Origin: Bacillota bacterium
GTDB lineage: Bacteria > Bacillota > Clostridia > Christensenellales > UMGS416
Assembly: GCA_023422005.1 (NCBI GenBank)
Contig: JAEZSC010000063.1
Span: 1-46,446 of the forward strand
Direction of reading: 5' to 3'
DNA length: 46,446 nt
Part shown: one piece after another, positions 25,040-33,528 of the stretch
How positions within the stretch are numbered: position 1 is the first letter of the stretch
Layout: every line of letters begins with the position of its first letter
Made by a program: the position numbers and the translations under genes
The notes under the pieces: generated by a model
Databases searched by the model: none
What the model was told of the DNA's origin: nothing
The model's input: the letters and a program-made list of their open reading frames with translations, nothing else

Positions 25040-25855
25040 CTAAGCCAGCGAAAGATGGTTGTACATGGCGGCGATCATCTCGTCGGTGTTCACCTTCATG
25101 ATGACCTCCGGCGCGTATTGCTGCTTCAGGCCGGACAGCTGGCCATCGTACAGCAGCCTGCCGTGACCGATGACCATGACGCGCTCGCACAGCGCCTCGA
25201 TATCGTCCATGTCGTGGGTCGTCAGCACCATCGTGACGCCGTGTTTGCGGTTCTCCTCCTTGAGGAAGGCCCGCAGGGACAGTTTAGAAACCGCGTCCAG
25301 CCCGATGGTCGGCTCGTCCAGGAAAAGGATTTTGGGGCGGTGCAGCAACGCCGCCACCAGTTCGCAGCGCATGCGCTGCCCCAGGGAGAGCTGGCGTACC
25401 GGTGTCTTTAGCAGGTGGTCCACGCCGATGGCCGCGGTCAGCTCCGTCAGCCTGCTCCTGTAATCCGCCGGGGAGATGTCGTAGATATCCTTGAGTACGT
25501 CGTAGGAATCCGCCACCGGTACATCCCACCACAGCTGGGAGCGCTGGCCGAACACCACACCGATCTGGCCCACGTGGGCCACCCGCTGCTTCCATGGCGT
25601 GCGGCCCAGTATTGTGCAGTGCCCCGCGTCCGGCGTCAGGATGCCGCTCATGACCTTTACCGTCGTGGATTTGCCCGCGCCGTTGGGGCCGATGTAGCCC
25701 ACCAGCTCCCCTTCTTCGATTTCAAAGCCGATGCCGTCCAGCGCCCGCACCTCGCGCACGTTTCGCGTGAACGCGCCCCGCAGCAGCCCCCATTTGCCCT
25801 CCGGGCGCTCATATACCCGAAAGGTCTTTTTGATGTCGTCCAGCGTGATCTGCAT
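25040..25855 (-). CDS. ABC-2 exporter ATPase
   Basis: 271 aa. Walker A GYIGPNGAGKSTTVK, Q-loop GVVFGQRSQLWWDVP, signature LSLGQRMRCELVAALLH (typical of this exporter group), Walker B ILFLDEPTIGLD and the switch histidine in LTTHDMDD. The start at 25855 has AAAGGAGGT upstream with ideal spacing; the longer in-frame reading (to 25984) crosses the promoter region and is rejected. It is the first gene of the three-gene operon and is divergent from the LytTR regulator, with which it shares a repeated promoter element. Confidence 0.92.
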   Translation of the reverse strand: MQITLDDIKKTFRVYERPEGKWGLLRGAFTRNVREVRALDGIGFEIEEGELVGYIGPNGAGKSTTVKVMSGILTPDAGHCTILGRTPWKQRVAHVGQIGVVFGQRSQLWWDVPVADSYDVLKDIYDISPADYRSRLTELTAAIGVDHLLKTPVRQLSLGQRMRCELVAALLHRPKILFLDEPTIGLDAVSKLSLRAFLKEENRKHGVTMVLTTHDMDDIEALCERVMVIGHGRLLYDGQLSGLKQQYAPEVIMKVNTDEMIAAMYNHLSLA

Positions 25856-25879
25856 ATGCCGACCTCCTTTGCGCAGCAA

Positions 25880-25908
25880 AGGATATCGTCTGGGGGTGCG
25901 TTTGTAAA
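25880..25908 (-). promoter_or_regulatory. Promoter of the ABC-2 operon
   Basis: On the minus strand TTTACA (25903-25908), 17 bp, TATCCT (25880-25885), 25 bp before the start codon. The element ATCGGCGGTTTT (25906-25917 on minus) touches the -35 box; the same 12 bases lie in the facing promoter at 25997-26008. Confidence 0.5.
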
Positions 25909-26008
25909 ACCGCCGATCCGGCGCTGCGGAGGGTTTGCTCTCTTTGCTCGCGTTTACGCCTCTTTCGTGCGCTCTTTCTCCCATATTTGCTTGACAATCG
26001 GCGGTTTT
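25906..26008. repeat. 12-bp inverted repeat shared by both divergent promoters
   Basis: AAAACCGCCGAT at 25906-25917 is the exact reverse complement of ATCGGCGGTTTT at 25997-26008. Read in the direction of each promoter the element has the same orientation. It overlaps the -35 of the minus promoter and fills the spacer of the plus promoter. A common regulator is the simplest reading; an 80-bp-loop hairpin is less likely. Confidence 0.7.
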
Positions 26009-26019
26009 GGTGCTATGGT
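25991..26019 (+). promoter_or_regulatory. Strong promoter upstream of the LytTR operon / small RNA
   Basis: Perfect TTGACA (25991-25996), 17-bp spacer, TATGGT (26014-26019) preceded by TG-C (extended -10). The expected start point is near 26026. The spacer holds the ATCGGCGGTTTT element. Confidence 0.8.
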
Positions 26020-26025
26020 ATAACC

Positions 26026-26111
26026 ATAATTGGTGCAGGTCACCAAGGGTTTATTTCCTAGTATCTCATAGCATTTTCGACCGGCGTATATCGCCGGTCT
26101 TTGTTTTTGTT
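26026..26111 (+). ncRNA. Candidate short RNA or attenuated leader, about 85 nt
   Basis: The strong promoter at 25991 is followed, without an open frame, by a hairpin TTGGTG-CAGGT-CACCAA (26030-26046), a short unpaired stretch, and a full Rho-independent terminator (26079-26111). A transcript starting near 26026 would end about 85 nt later, before the regulator gene at 26173. It may be an independent small RNA or a leader whose terminator is controlled. No known riboswitch class was recognised. Confidence 0.5.
26079..26111 (+). terminator. Rho-independent terminator before the LytTR gene
   Basis: GACCGGCG (26079-26086) pairs with CGCCGGTC (26092-26099), with a TATAT loop, then a long T-rich tail (TTTGTTTTTGTTT). 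Perfect 8-bp stem. Confidence 0.85.
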
Positions 26112-26172
26112 TAGGTGCACTGCTTCGTAGATTATGTTATGATTTGCCTATCTTTCTATTGTAGAGGCCCCC

Positions 26173-26877
26173 ATGCGCATCGCCGTATGCGACGACGAAC
26201 CCGCCCAGGCGCAGCTGCTGGCCCGCCGCGCGCAGCAGTGGGCGCGGGAGCGCAAGATCGCCGCCACCGTAACGCAATACCATTCCGCCGCCGCCCTCCT
26301 ATTTACTGAAGGGGGCGAAGCCCCCGACGTGCTGCTGCTGGACATCCAGATGCCCGGCACCAGCGGCATGGAGCTGGCCCGGCACATCCGCCAGCGGGAC
26401 GAGCGCGTGGCCATCATCTTTGTGACCAGCTATGCCGATTACATGGCCGAGGGCTACGACGTGGCAGCGCTGCACTACCTGATGAAGCCGGTGAGCCAGG
26501 AAAAGCTGGGGGCCGTGCTGGACCGGGCGGCCCGTGCGGCAACCCCTGAGTCCCAACTCCTAATAGAATGCCCCGAAGGGGCCGTGCGCGTGGCGGCGGG
26601 GGACATCCTTTGTGTGGAGGCCTTTGCCCACAGCTGCCGCGTGACGACGACGCAAGGCGCCTTGGACGCGCGCCAGAGCATGGGCGAGCTCCTGCGCTTG
26701 TTGGAGGGCCGCGGCTTCGCCCAGCCCCACCGCAGCTATCTGGTGGGCCTGCGCCACGTGCGCCATGTGGGCCGCGACGCGCTGCTGCTGGACGGGGGCC
26801 TGAGCGTACCCATGAGCCGCCGGCGCTTCGACGCCGTGCAGCGGGCGTTCCTGGCCTATTACCGGGAGGAAACATGA
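26173..26877 (+). CDS. LytTR-family response regulator
   Basis: 234 aa. Receiver domain with acidic pocket CDDEP (residues 6-10), phosphoacceptor D57 in LLLDIQMPG, threonine in FVTSYADYM and lysine in YLMKPVS. The C-terminal LytTR DNA-binding domain shows DILCVEAFAHSCRV, FAQPHRSYLVGLRHV and MSRRRFDAV. It is followed by its kinase with an ATGA overlap. Two perfect hairpin sequences lie in the gene: GGGGGC-GAA-GCCCCC (26311-26325) and GCCCC-GAA-GGGGC (26570-26582). The ribosome binding site is weak (AGAGG about six bases upstream), so the start at 26173 is likely but not certain. Confidence 0.9.
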   Translation: MRIAVCDDEPAQAQLLARRAQQWARERKIAATVTQYHSAAALLFTEGGEAPDVLLLDIQMPGTSGMELARHIRQRDERVAIIFVTSYADYMAEGYDVAALHYLMKPVSQEKLGAVLDRAARAATPESQLLIECPEGAVRVAAGDILCVEAFAHSCRVTTTQGALDARQSMGELLRLLEGRGFAQPHRSYLVGLRHVRHVGRDALLLDGGLSVPMSRRRFDAVQRAFLAYYREET

Positions 26878-27602
26878 AGCCGTGGATGTGGGCCGCCGTC
26901 ACCCTGGGCGCGCTGGCCCTTGCGGCGGCGCTGGCTGTGCTGCTGCGCCGGGCGCTGCGCCGCTGGTCCGACCGGCGCTCGGCCACCTGGCAGAACGACC
27001 TGCTGGCCCGTCACATGGACGAGGTGCAGAACATCTACCGCCAGATGCGCGGCTGGCGCCACGATTACCACAACCACATCCAGACGATGAAGGCCCATGT
27101 GGAACTGGGGCAGATTCAGGAACTGGCCGGCTACCTCACGCAGCTGGAGGGCGACCTGACCCGCGTGGACACGGTGCTCAAGACCGGCAACGTGCGCGTG
27201 GACGCCATCCTGAACAGCAAGCTTTCGCTGATCGCAGCCCAGGGCATACCGATCAACGTGAAAGCCCATGTACCCGAGGCGATGCCCATCGCCGACACCG
27301 ATCTGTGCGTGATACTGGGCAATCTGCTGGACAACGCCATGGAGAGCTGCCTGAGGGTGCAGGATCCGCAGCAGCGCTTCTTGCGCGTGTACATCGGCGC
27401 GCGGCCGGCCCATCTGTACATCAGCATCGCTAACGCCACGGCGGAGGGCACCCGGCGGGCGAGCCCGTGGCGCAGCCACAAGGGCGGGGGCCACGGCTTT
27501 GGCCTTGCGCGCATCGACACACTGGTGGCCCGCTATCACGGCCTGGTGAACCGCCAGAACGAGCCCGGCGTGTTCGTGACCGAGGTGCTGCTGCCGCTGT
27601 AA
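26874..27602 (+). CDS. GHKL-type sensor histidine kinase, minimal
   Basis: 242 aa, short for this class. One N-terminal membrane segment (AAVTLGALALAAALAVLL), then the dimerisation region with H63 in GWRHDYHNHIQTM. The GHKL ATPase domain has N-box ILGNLLDNAMES and G-box GHGFGLARIDTL. There is no extracellular sensor domain, so the signal is probably sensed in the membrane, or by a partner such as one of the adjacent transporters (inference). The ATG overlaps the regulator's stop by four bases and follows GAGGAA. Confidence 0.9.
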   Translation: MKPWMWAAVTLGALALAAALAVLLRRALRRWSDRRSATWQNDLLARHMDEVQNIYRQMRGWRHDYHNHIQTMKAHVELGQIQELAGYLTQLEGDLTRVDTVLKTGNVRVDAILNSKLSLIAAQGIPINVKAHVPEAMPIADTDLCVILGNLLDNAMESCLRVQDPQQRFLRVYIGARPAHLYISIANATAEGTRRASPWRSHKGGGHGFGLARIDTLVARYHGLVNRQNEPGVFVTEVLLPL

Positions 27603-27690
27603 CGCCGTTCGTGCTCCTCACAATACCATTCGTGCGGCTCGGCTCGGCAGACTGCGCCGCTGCGCTATGCTGGTGGCCGGAGGTGAGCCC

Positions 27691-29517
27691 ATGGCTGGCA
27701 AGAAGGACAAGCCCCAATATTCCATGGCGCAGAACATAGCCTATATCCTGAAAAACCTGTGGCGCTGGGAGCGTTGGGTGCTGCTGGTGTCGGCGGCGCG
27801 CATCCCGGCGATGGTCGCGCTGCCTCTGCTGATGGTATGGATGCCTCGGGTGGTGCTGGACGGCCTGACGCGACACGTGCAGCCGGGGGAATTTGTGCTT
27901 TCGGCGGGGCTGGCGGCGGCGGCTATCGTCGTGTGCAGCGTGTGGAACCGCTGGTTGGAAGGGCGGCTGACGCTGGCGACCTCGCCCAGCCGCATGCAGT
28001 ACACGTTTCTGATTGTCCAGAAGAGCCTGACCTGCGACTACGAGTGGACCCAAAGCGCCGAAGGCCGCAAGAGCATGGAGAAGGCAGGTGCTGCCGTACA
28101 ACATAATAACCGAGGTGCGGAACAGATTGTGCCTCGCCTCGTCGTGCTGACCGCCGGCGCATTGGGTTTTGTTTTATATGGTTCGCTGCTGGGCGCACTG
28201 CACCCATTGTTGGTCGTGTTCCTCATCGGCACGGCAGCGCTGGCCTTTCTGGCCGGGCGGCAGGCTCAGCGCTTCGAGCATCACCACAAAGACGAGCTGG
28301 CACTGCTGAACGGCAAGCTGTGGAACCTGTTAACAGAGACGACTACTACCGAGGCCGGCAAGGATATTCGTCTGTTCGGTCTGTCCGCGTGGTTCAATGG
28401 GCTGTTCCATAGCCTGCTGGGCGATGGCATAGCTTGGGCGGCCCGCATCAAACGTCGCAATTATTTCTCTGATACAGTGGAGGCACTGCTGGTCGCGCTG
28501 CGCGACGGCGTTGCCTACGCCTATCTGCTGACGCTGACGCTGCAAGGGCGGCTGGAACTGGCGGACTTTGTGCTGTATTTCGGCCTTGTAGCGGGCTTCT
28601 CCACATGGCTGACCGATATGACGACGCAGCTGACCGACCTGCACCGCATGAGCTTGGAAATCTGTGACATTCGTGCATATTTGGAGAAGACCGATGAACA
28701 TGCCGGAATCGATATGCCGCCGGCAAATCCCGGTGCACTTGAATTCCGCCACGTGCGCTACCAATACCCGGACGCCGATGCCCCGGCGCTGCGGGATTTC
28801 CACTTGATGATACAGCCTGGAGAAAGAATAGCCTTGGTCGGCGTAAATGGCGCGGGAAAATCCACCGCAGTCAAGCTGCTGTGCGGCCTATATCGTCCCA
28901 CCGAGGGGCAAATCCTCTGCGACGGCCGGGATATCTCGACCTTTGAGCGGGAAGCGTGGTTCACGCGGTTCTCCGCCGTATTCCAGGACATCTTTGAACT
29001 GCCGGTATCCATTGCGCGTAACATCGCGCCCGATGTGGCACATCCGGTGGACCGGGATCGCACGGAGCGTTGCCTAAAGCTTTCCGGCCTATGGGACAAG
29101 GTAAGTGCCCTGCCTAACGGCATGGACACGCCACTCGTGCGCGCAGTCAACGATGATGCCACGAAGTTCTCCGGCGGCGAGATGCAGCGGTTGATGCTCG
29201 CGCGGGCGCTGTACAAGGATGCGCCTATCCTTGTGCTGGATGAGCCCACGGCGGCTCTGGACCCCATCGCTGAGAGCGAGCTTTACGAGCGCTACCACGA
29301 ACTGACTGCCGGGCGTACGGCTATCTTCATTTCCCACAGGCTGGCCAGCACACGCTTCTGCGATCGCGTCGTGTTTCTGGAGGGCGGTGTTGTAGCCGAG
29401 TGCGGCAGCCACGAGGAATTGATGGCCCGCAACGGCGGTTATGCCGAGATGTTCCGCGTGCAAAGCCATTACTATCAGCAGCATCCAGAGAGGGTGGAAG
29501 TAGATGAAGCCGTCTGA
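27691..29517 (+). CDS. ABC exporter half-transporter (membrane domain + ATPase), subunit 1
   Basis: 608 aa from the ATG at 27691, preceded by GGAGGT. Six-segment ABC membrane domain (WVLLVSAARIPAMVALPLLM, IVPRLVVLTAGALGFVLYG) and ATPase: Walker A GVNGAGKSTAVKLL, signature FSGGEMQRLMLARA, Walker B ILVLDEPTAALDP, switch ISHRLASTRF. It overlaps subunit 2 by 14 bp, so a heterodimer is likely. Both signature motifs look intact. Codon use changes around 28.1 kb: before it third positions are mostly G/C, after it more mixed. It probably exports a peptide or drug; it may be controlled by the two-component pair just upstream. Confidence 0.9.
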   Translation: MAGKKDKPQYSMAQNIAYILKNLWRWERWVLLVSAARIPAMVALPLLMVWMPRVVLDGLTRHVQPGEFVLSAGLAAAAIVVCSVWNRWLEGRLTLATSPSRMQYTFLIVQKSLTCDYEWTQSAEGRKSMEKAGAAVQHNNRGAEQIVPRLVVLTAGALGFVLYGSLLGALHPLLVVFLIGTAALAFLAGRQAQRFEHHHKDELALLNGKLWNLLTETTTTEAGKDIRLFGLSAWFNGLFHSLLGDGIAWAARIKRRNYFSDTVEALLVALRDGVAYAYLLTLTLQGRLELADFVLYFGLVAGFSTWLTDMTTQLTDLHRMSLEICDIRAYLEKTDEHAGIDMPPANPGALEFRHVRYQYPDADAPALRDFHLMIQPGERIALVGVNGAGKSTAVKLLCGLYRPTEGQILCDGRDISTFEREAWFTRFSAVFQDIFELPVSIARNIAPDVAHPVDRDRTERCLKLSGLWDKVSALPNGMDTPLVRAVNDDATKFSGGEMQRLMLARALYKDAPILVLDEPTAALDPIAESELYERYHELTAGRTAIFISHRLASTRFCDRVVFLEGGVVAECGSHEELMARNGGYAEMFRVQSHYYQQHPERVEVDEAV

Positions 29518-31444
29518 AAGCAAAGTAAAGATCTTTGCCCGGTTGCGCGCCATTGGACAGATGCTGCGGCTGACCCACCGGCTGGAGCCGCGCTATTTGC
29601 CCATCATAGTAGTCCGCTCGCTGCTGCAGGCGAGCACCCCATTCATCAATATCTACTTTACCGCACGCATCCTCGATGAATTGACCGGGGAGCGCCATAT
29701 TGAAATGCTGACGCTGTGGGTGCTGTGGACTTTGGGGTTGAACCTGCTGGCTGCGCTTGTGCAGCGGGGCACGAATCGGTTGGAGGAGATGTATGGTTGG
29801 TGTAAGCTCAATGCCTCGTACATGTTCCAAATGAATCGGCTGCTCTACGATACAGACTATGAGAATCTTGACAATCCTGACGTGCGCGTCCACAAGCAAA
29901 AGATAGATGAGGGTCGGAACATGAGCAGCCGTGGACCGTGGAGTTTAGGTCCGATGCTGAGCGGAGTTCTCGGCGGTGTCATTGCGGTGGTCCTCGCGGC
30001 GGTGCTGTCCGCTCCTATCTTCAGCAACACAGGAGTGGGCGCGCTGGCGTCACCGGCGCTCACCGCCACGTTCTTCGCGCTCATCGTCGCCGTGTCTGCA
30101 GGTTCCGCACTGTATTCACTGTCGTCTGGAAAGAAAATCTACCATCTGTTTGATTGCTTTCTCTATACAAACCGGGTATTCTTCTCGCTGGGCAGCCTGT
30201 TGAACCACCAGAATTACGGCAAGGATGCCCGGCTGTACCGCCAGCAGGGGTTGATCCGACAAGCCTTTGATAGAATTTCCGGCTTTAATATCGTCCGCAA
30301 TATCGCCCGCGCCAGTGGCCGCAGCAACGCGCTGGGCGCGGCGCTCACGGCGACGCTGGGCGGCAGCGTGTATCTGTTCGTGGGCCTCAAGGCCCTGGCC
30401 GGGGCCATGACGATCGGCACGGCGTTCCAGGTCATCGGCGCCATCAGCCAGTTCATCGGCGGCTTCACGGGGCTGGTGGGCCAGGCGTCGGAGTTCTGGC
30501 TCAACGGCGAGTATATCAAGGACTATATGGACTTCCTGGCCACGCCCAACGCCAAGTATCAGGGCACGCTGCCTGTGGAGAAGCGCGACGACCACGAGCT
30601 GGAGCTGGAGCTGCGCCACGTCAGCTTCCGCTACCCCGGCGCTGAGGATTGGGCGCTGCGGGATGTGAACCTGAAGCTGCGCATCGGCGAGCGGCTGGCC
30701 GTGGTGGGGCGCAACGGATCGGGCAAGACCACGATGATTAAGCTCCTGTGCAGGCTCTATGACCCGCAGGAGGGGGAGATCCTCTTGAACGGCATCGACA
30801 TCCGTAAGTACGACTACGCCGAGTACATGAGACTGTTCTCGGTGGTGTTCCAGGATTTCAAGCTGTTTGCCGCGCCGCTGGAACAAAACGTGGCCGCCGG
30901 CATGGCCCCGGACCGGGAGCGCGTGGCGCGCTGCCTGCGGGAGGCCGGGTTTGACCCCGAGGGCTGGCCGCTGGGGTTGGAAACGCCGCTCTACAAAGTG
31001 GACGAGTGCGGCGTGGAGCCCTCCGGCGGCGAGGCGCAGAAGATCGCTCTGGCCCGGGCGCTGTACAAGGACGCGCCGGTCGTGGTGCTGGATGAACCGA
31101 CGGCGGCGCTGGACCCCATTGCCGAGCACGACATCTACACGCGCTTCAACGGCTTCGTGGGCGACCGCACGGCCATCTACATCTCCCATCGCTTAAGCTC
31201 CTGCCGCTTCTGCGACGACATCGCCGTGTTCGATGGCGGGCGCATCGTGCAGCGGGGCGGCCATGAGGAGTTGCTGGCTGACGGTGAAGGGCTGTACCAT
31301 CAGCTGTGGAACGCCCAGGCGCAGTATTACCAAGGTCGTAGGTGGACTGGTCGGGATTGCCTATACCAGCCCGAGGAGCCGGGCAATGCTCGCCACAAGG
31401 AAGCATACGGCCATACCGGTGACGGTGGGCACGGCGAAGGATAG
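29504..31444 (+). CDS. ABC exporter half-transporter, subunit 2
   Basis: 646 aa. Membrane domain at 1-340, ATPase with Walker A VVGRNGSGKTTMIKLL, signature EPSGGEAQKIALARA, Walker B VVVLDEPTAALDP and ISHRLSSCRF. The natural end of this family is near NAQAQYYQ (DNA about 31333); the frame instead continues about 37 residues (GRRWTGRDCLYQPEEPG...) into the 3' end of the convergent feoB gene. That tail has no family resemblance. A TAG lies just out of frame at 31341, so a small frameshift or lost stop is possible. From about 30.3 kb to the end, codon use is again strongly G/C-biased. Confidence 0.88.
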   Translation: MKPSESKVKIFARLRAIGQMLRLTHRLEPRYLPIIVVRSLLQASTPFINIYFTARILDELTGERHIEMLTLWVLWTLGLNLLAALVQRGTNRLEEMYGWCKLNASYMFQMNRLLYDTDYENLDNPDVRVHKQKIDEGRNMSSRGPWSLGPMLSGVLGGVIAVVLAAVLSAPIFSNTGVGALASPALTATFFALIVAVSAGSALYSLSSGKKIYHLFDCFLYTNRVFFSLGSLLNHQNYGKDARLYRQQGLIRQAFDRISGFNIVRNIARASGRSNALGAALTATLGGSVYLFVGLKALAGAMTIGTAFQVIGAISQFIGGFTGLVGQASEFWLNGEYIKDYMDFLATPNAKYQGTLPVEKRDDHELELELRHVSFRYPGAEDWALRDVNLKLRIGERLAVVGRNGSGKTTMIKLLCRLYDPQEGEILLNGIDIRKYDYAEYMRLFSVVFQDFKLFAAPLEQNVAAGMAPDRERVARCLREAGFDPEGWPLGLETPLYKVDECGVEPSGGEAQKIALARALYKDAPVVVLDEPTAALDPIAEHDIYTRFNGFVGDRTAIYISHRLSSCRFCDDIAVFDGGRIVQRGGHEELLADGEGLYHQLWNAQAQYYQGRRWTGRDCLYQPEEPGNARHKEAYGHTGDGGHGEG

Positions 31445-33505
31445 CGCCGTCCACTTCCAGCTCTGCGTCTCCTTGCGGATCGTCATGCACGTGGTGCCAC
31501 AGGGCCAGTGCATCAGCGAAAAGAGCATCGTGCACACGGCGGTCAGCCATGTCCACCCGTTGGACACCAGCAGCGCGCGCAGTTGGTCCAGCGAGTCCAG
31601 CTCCAGCAGGCTGCCGGTGGCCATGTAGCTCATGATGATGATTGGCACGACGATCTCGTTGGCGGGAAAGCCCAGCACGAAAGCCATCAGGATGTAGCCG
31701 TCCATGCCCAGCGCCTGGGCAAAGGGGTTTAGGAAATGAGCGCAGTGCGCCAGCAGGCTTAAGTCCCCGATGTGGATGTTTGCCATGATCCAGATGACCA
31801 GCCCCGCCGGCGCGGCGATGGTGACGGCCCGGCCCAGCACGAACAGCGTACGGTCCAGCACCGAGCGCACGATCACCCGGCCGATCTGCGGCCGGCGATA
31901 GGGCGGCAGCTCCAGCGCAAAAGAGGAAGGCAGCCCCTTGAGGATGGTTTTGGACAGCAGCCGGGATATGAGCAGCGTGACGACGACGCCCAACACGATG
32001 ACGCCCAACAGCATCAGCGTGGACACGACGGATTGCAGCGGCGCAACGGCGATGCCGGCGAAGAACATCGTGATGATGGCAATCAGTGTAGGGAATCGCC
32101 CGTTGCAAGGAACAAAGTTGTTGGTGATCGTGGCGATCAGCCGTTCCCGGGGCGAATCGATGATACGGCAGCTGATGATGGCGGCGGCGTTGCAGCCAAA
32201 CCCCATGCACATCGTGAGCGCCTGCTTGCCGTGGGCGCAAGCCTTGTGGAAGAACTTGTCCAGGTTGAAGGCGATGCGGGGCAGGTAGCCGAAATCCTCC
32301 AGCAGCGTGAAAAGCGGGAAGAAGATGGCCATGGGCGGCAGCATGACCGACACGACCCATGCCAGCGTGCGATAAACACCCAGCACCAGCATGTCGTGAA
32401 CCCACCGGGCTGCGCCGATGCCCAGCAGCGCGTCGCTCAGGCGCGCCTCCACCCAGAACAGCAGGTCTGCCAGCTTTTGGGAGGGGATGTTGGCGCCGGC
32501 GATCGTGAGCCAGAACACCAGGCCCAGCAGCGCCAGCATGATCGGGATGCCGAACACCCGGGACGTGAGCGCCCGGTCGATCCGGCGGTCGGTGCGGTTG
32601 TATGTTTGGGCTTCAAAAACCACGGCCTTTTTACAGACGGCCTCCGCCCGGCGGACGATGGAGGAGACCACGCTGTCCCGGAATTGGTTCTGGCCGATGC
32701 CCTCGGCCTGCAACATGCCTCGGGCCTGCTGCAGCGCTGCGGCCACGGCGGGGTCGGCGCGCAGGTCGCGCCCCAGCACCCCCTGCATGGAGCGCAGCAG
32801 CGCTTCGTCGGGGTCCAGCAGCTTCAGGGCCGCCCAGCGGCTGTCCAGCCATGGCGGCAGCGTCGTGACGATGGCCTTCTGCACCTGGGCCAGCGCCCGT
32901 TCGATGGGTGCATCATATTGGATGGCCGGGGCATGGGAGAGGTCTTGTTCCGGCAGGTCCGCCACGGCGTCCATCAGTGCTTTGAGCCCCACGCCGCTGC
33001 GGGCGCTGGCTCCGATCACCGGCACGCCCAGACATGCCGACAGTTCATCCAAGTCGATACGAATTTGCTTCTTTTTGGCCTCGTCCATCAGGTTTACGCA
33101 TACGACCGCACGGCGCGTAATCTCCAGCGTCTGCAGCACCAGGTTCAGGTTGCGCTCCAGGCATGTGGCATCGGCCACAACGACGGTCACGTCCGGCCGG
33201 CCGAAGCAGATGAAATCGCGGGCGATTTCCTCTTCCACCGAACTGGACATCAGCGAGTATGTACCGGGGAGATCGACCAGCGTGAAGTCGATCCCTTTGT
33301 GCCGGTATTTGCCCTGGGCGTTGGAGACGGTCTTGCCCGGCCAGTTGCCGGTGTGCTGGTTTAGCCCGGTCAGGCCGTTGAACACCGTGCTCTTGCCCAC
33401 GTTTGGGTTGCCGGCTAACGCGATGACTCTGTCCTGCGGGGTCAGGCGCTGGATGACCAGTTCCTGCTCCGCCCGTGTGCCTGTGTAATGGCATGACATG
33501 CCCAT
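31361..33505 (-). CDS. feoB: Ferrous iron transporter FeoB
   Basis: 714 aa. N-terminal GTPase: G1 GNPNVGKST at residues 32-40, switch GNWPGKTVSNAQGKY, G3 DLPGTYSLMSSS, G4 VNLMDEAKKK and G5 GASARSGVG. The C-terminal Gate/Nucleoside-recognition domain forms the Fe(II) channel (GLVFWLTIAGANIPSQKLADL, FPLFTLLEDFGYLPRIAF, MCMGFGCNAAAIISCRI). The ATG at 33505 has AGAGGT upstream. It follows feoA by 23 bp in the same direction. The 3' end overlaps the tail of the convergent ABC gene by 84 bp. Confidence 0.97.
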   Translation of the reverse strand: MGMSCHYTGTRAEQELVIQRLTPQDRVIALAGNPNVGKSTVFNGLTGLNQHTGNWPGKTVSNAQGKYRHKGIDFTLVDLPGTYSLMSSSVEEEIARDFICFGRPDVTVVVADATCLERNLNLVLQTLEITRRAVVCVNLMDEAKKKQIRIDLDELSACLGVPVIGASARSGVGLKALMDAVADLPEQDLSHAPAIQYDAPIERALAQVQKAIVTTLPPWLDSRWAALKLLDPDEALLRSMQGVLGRDLRADPAVAAALQQARGMLQAEGIGQNQFRDSVVSSIVRRAEAVCKKAVVFEAQTYNRTDRRIDRALTSRVFGIPIMLALLGLVFWLTIAGANIPSQKLADLLFWVEARLSDALLGIGAARWVHDMLVLGVYRTLAWVVSVMLPPMAIFFPLFTLLEDFGYLPRIAFNLDKFFHKACAHGKQALTMCMGFGCNAAAIISCRIIDSPRERLIATITNNFVPCNGRFPTLIAIITMFFAGIAVAPLQSVVSTLMLLGVIVLGVVVTLLISRLLSKTILKGLPSSFALELPPYRRPQIGRVIVRSVLDRTLFVLGRAVTIAAPAGLVIWIMANIHIGDLSLLAHCAHFLNPFAQALGMDGYILMAFVLGFPANEIVVPIIIMSYMATGSLLELDSLDQLRALLVSNGWTWLTAVCTMLFSLMHWPCGTTCMTIRKETQSWKWTALSFAVPTVTGMAVCFLVASIARLLGLV

Positions 33506-33528
33506 GGAGGTACCTCTTTCCGCCGGAT

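Noticed and set aside
27603..27690. Autoinducer precursor peptide near the LytTR/GHKL pair
   Set aside because: The short gap has no small open frame with a ribosome binding site, so agr-type signalling cannot be supported here.
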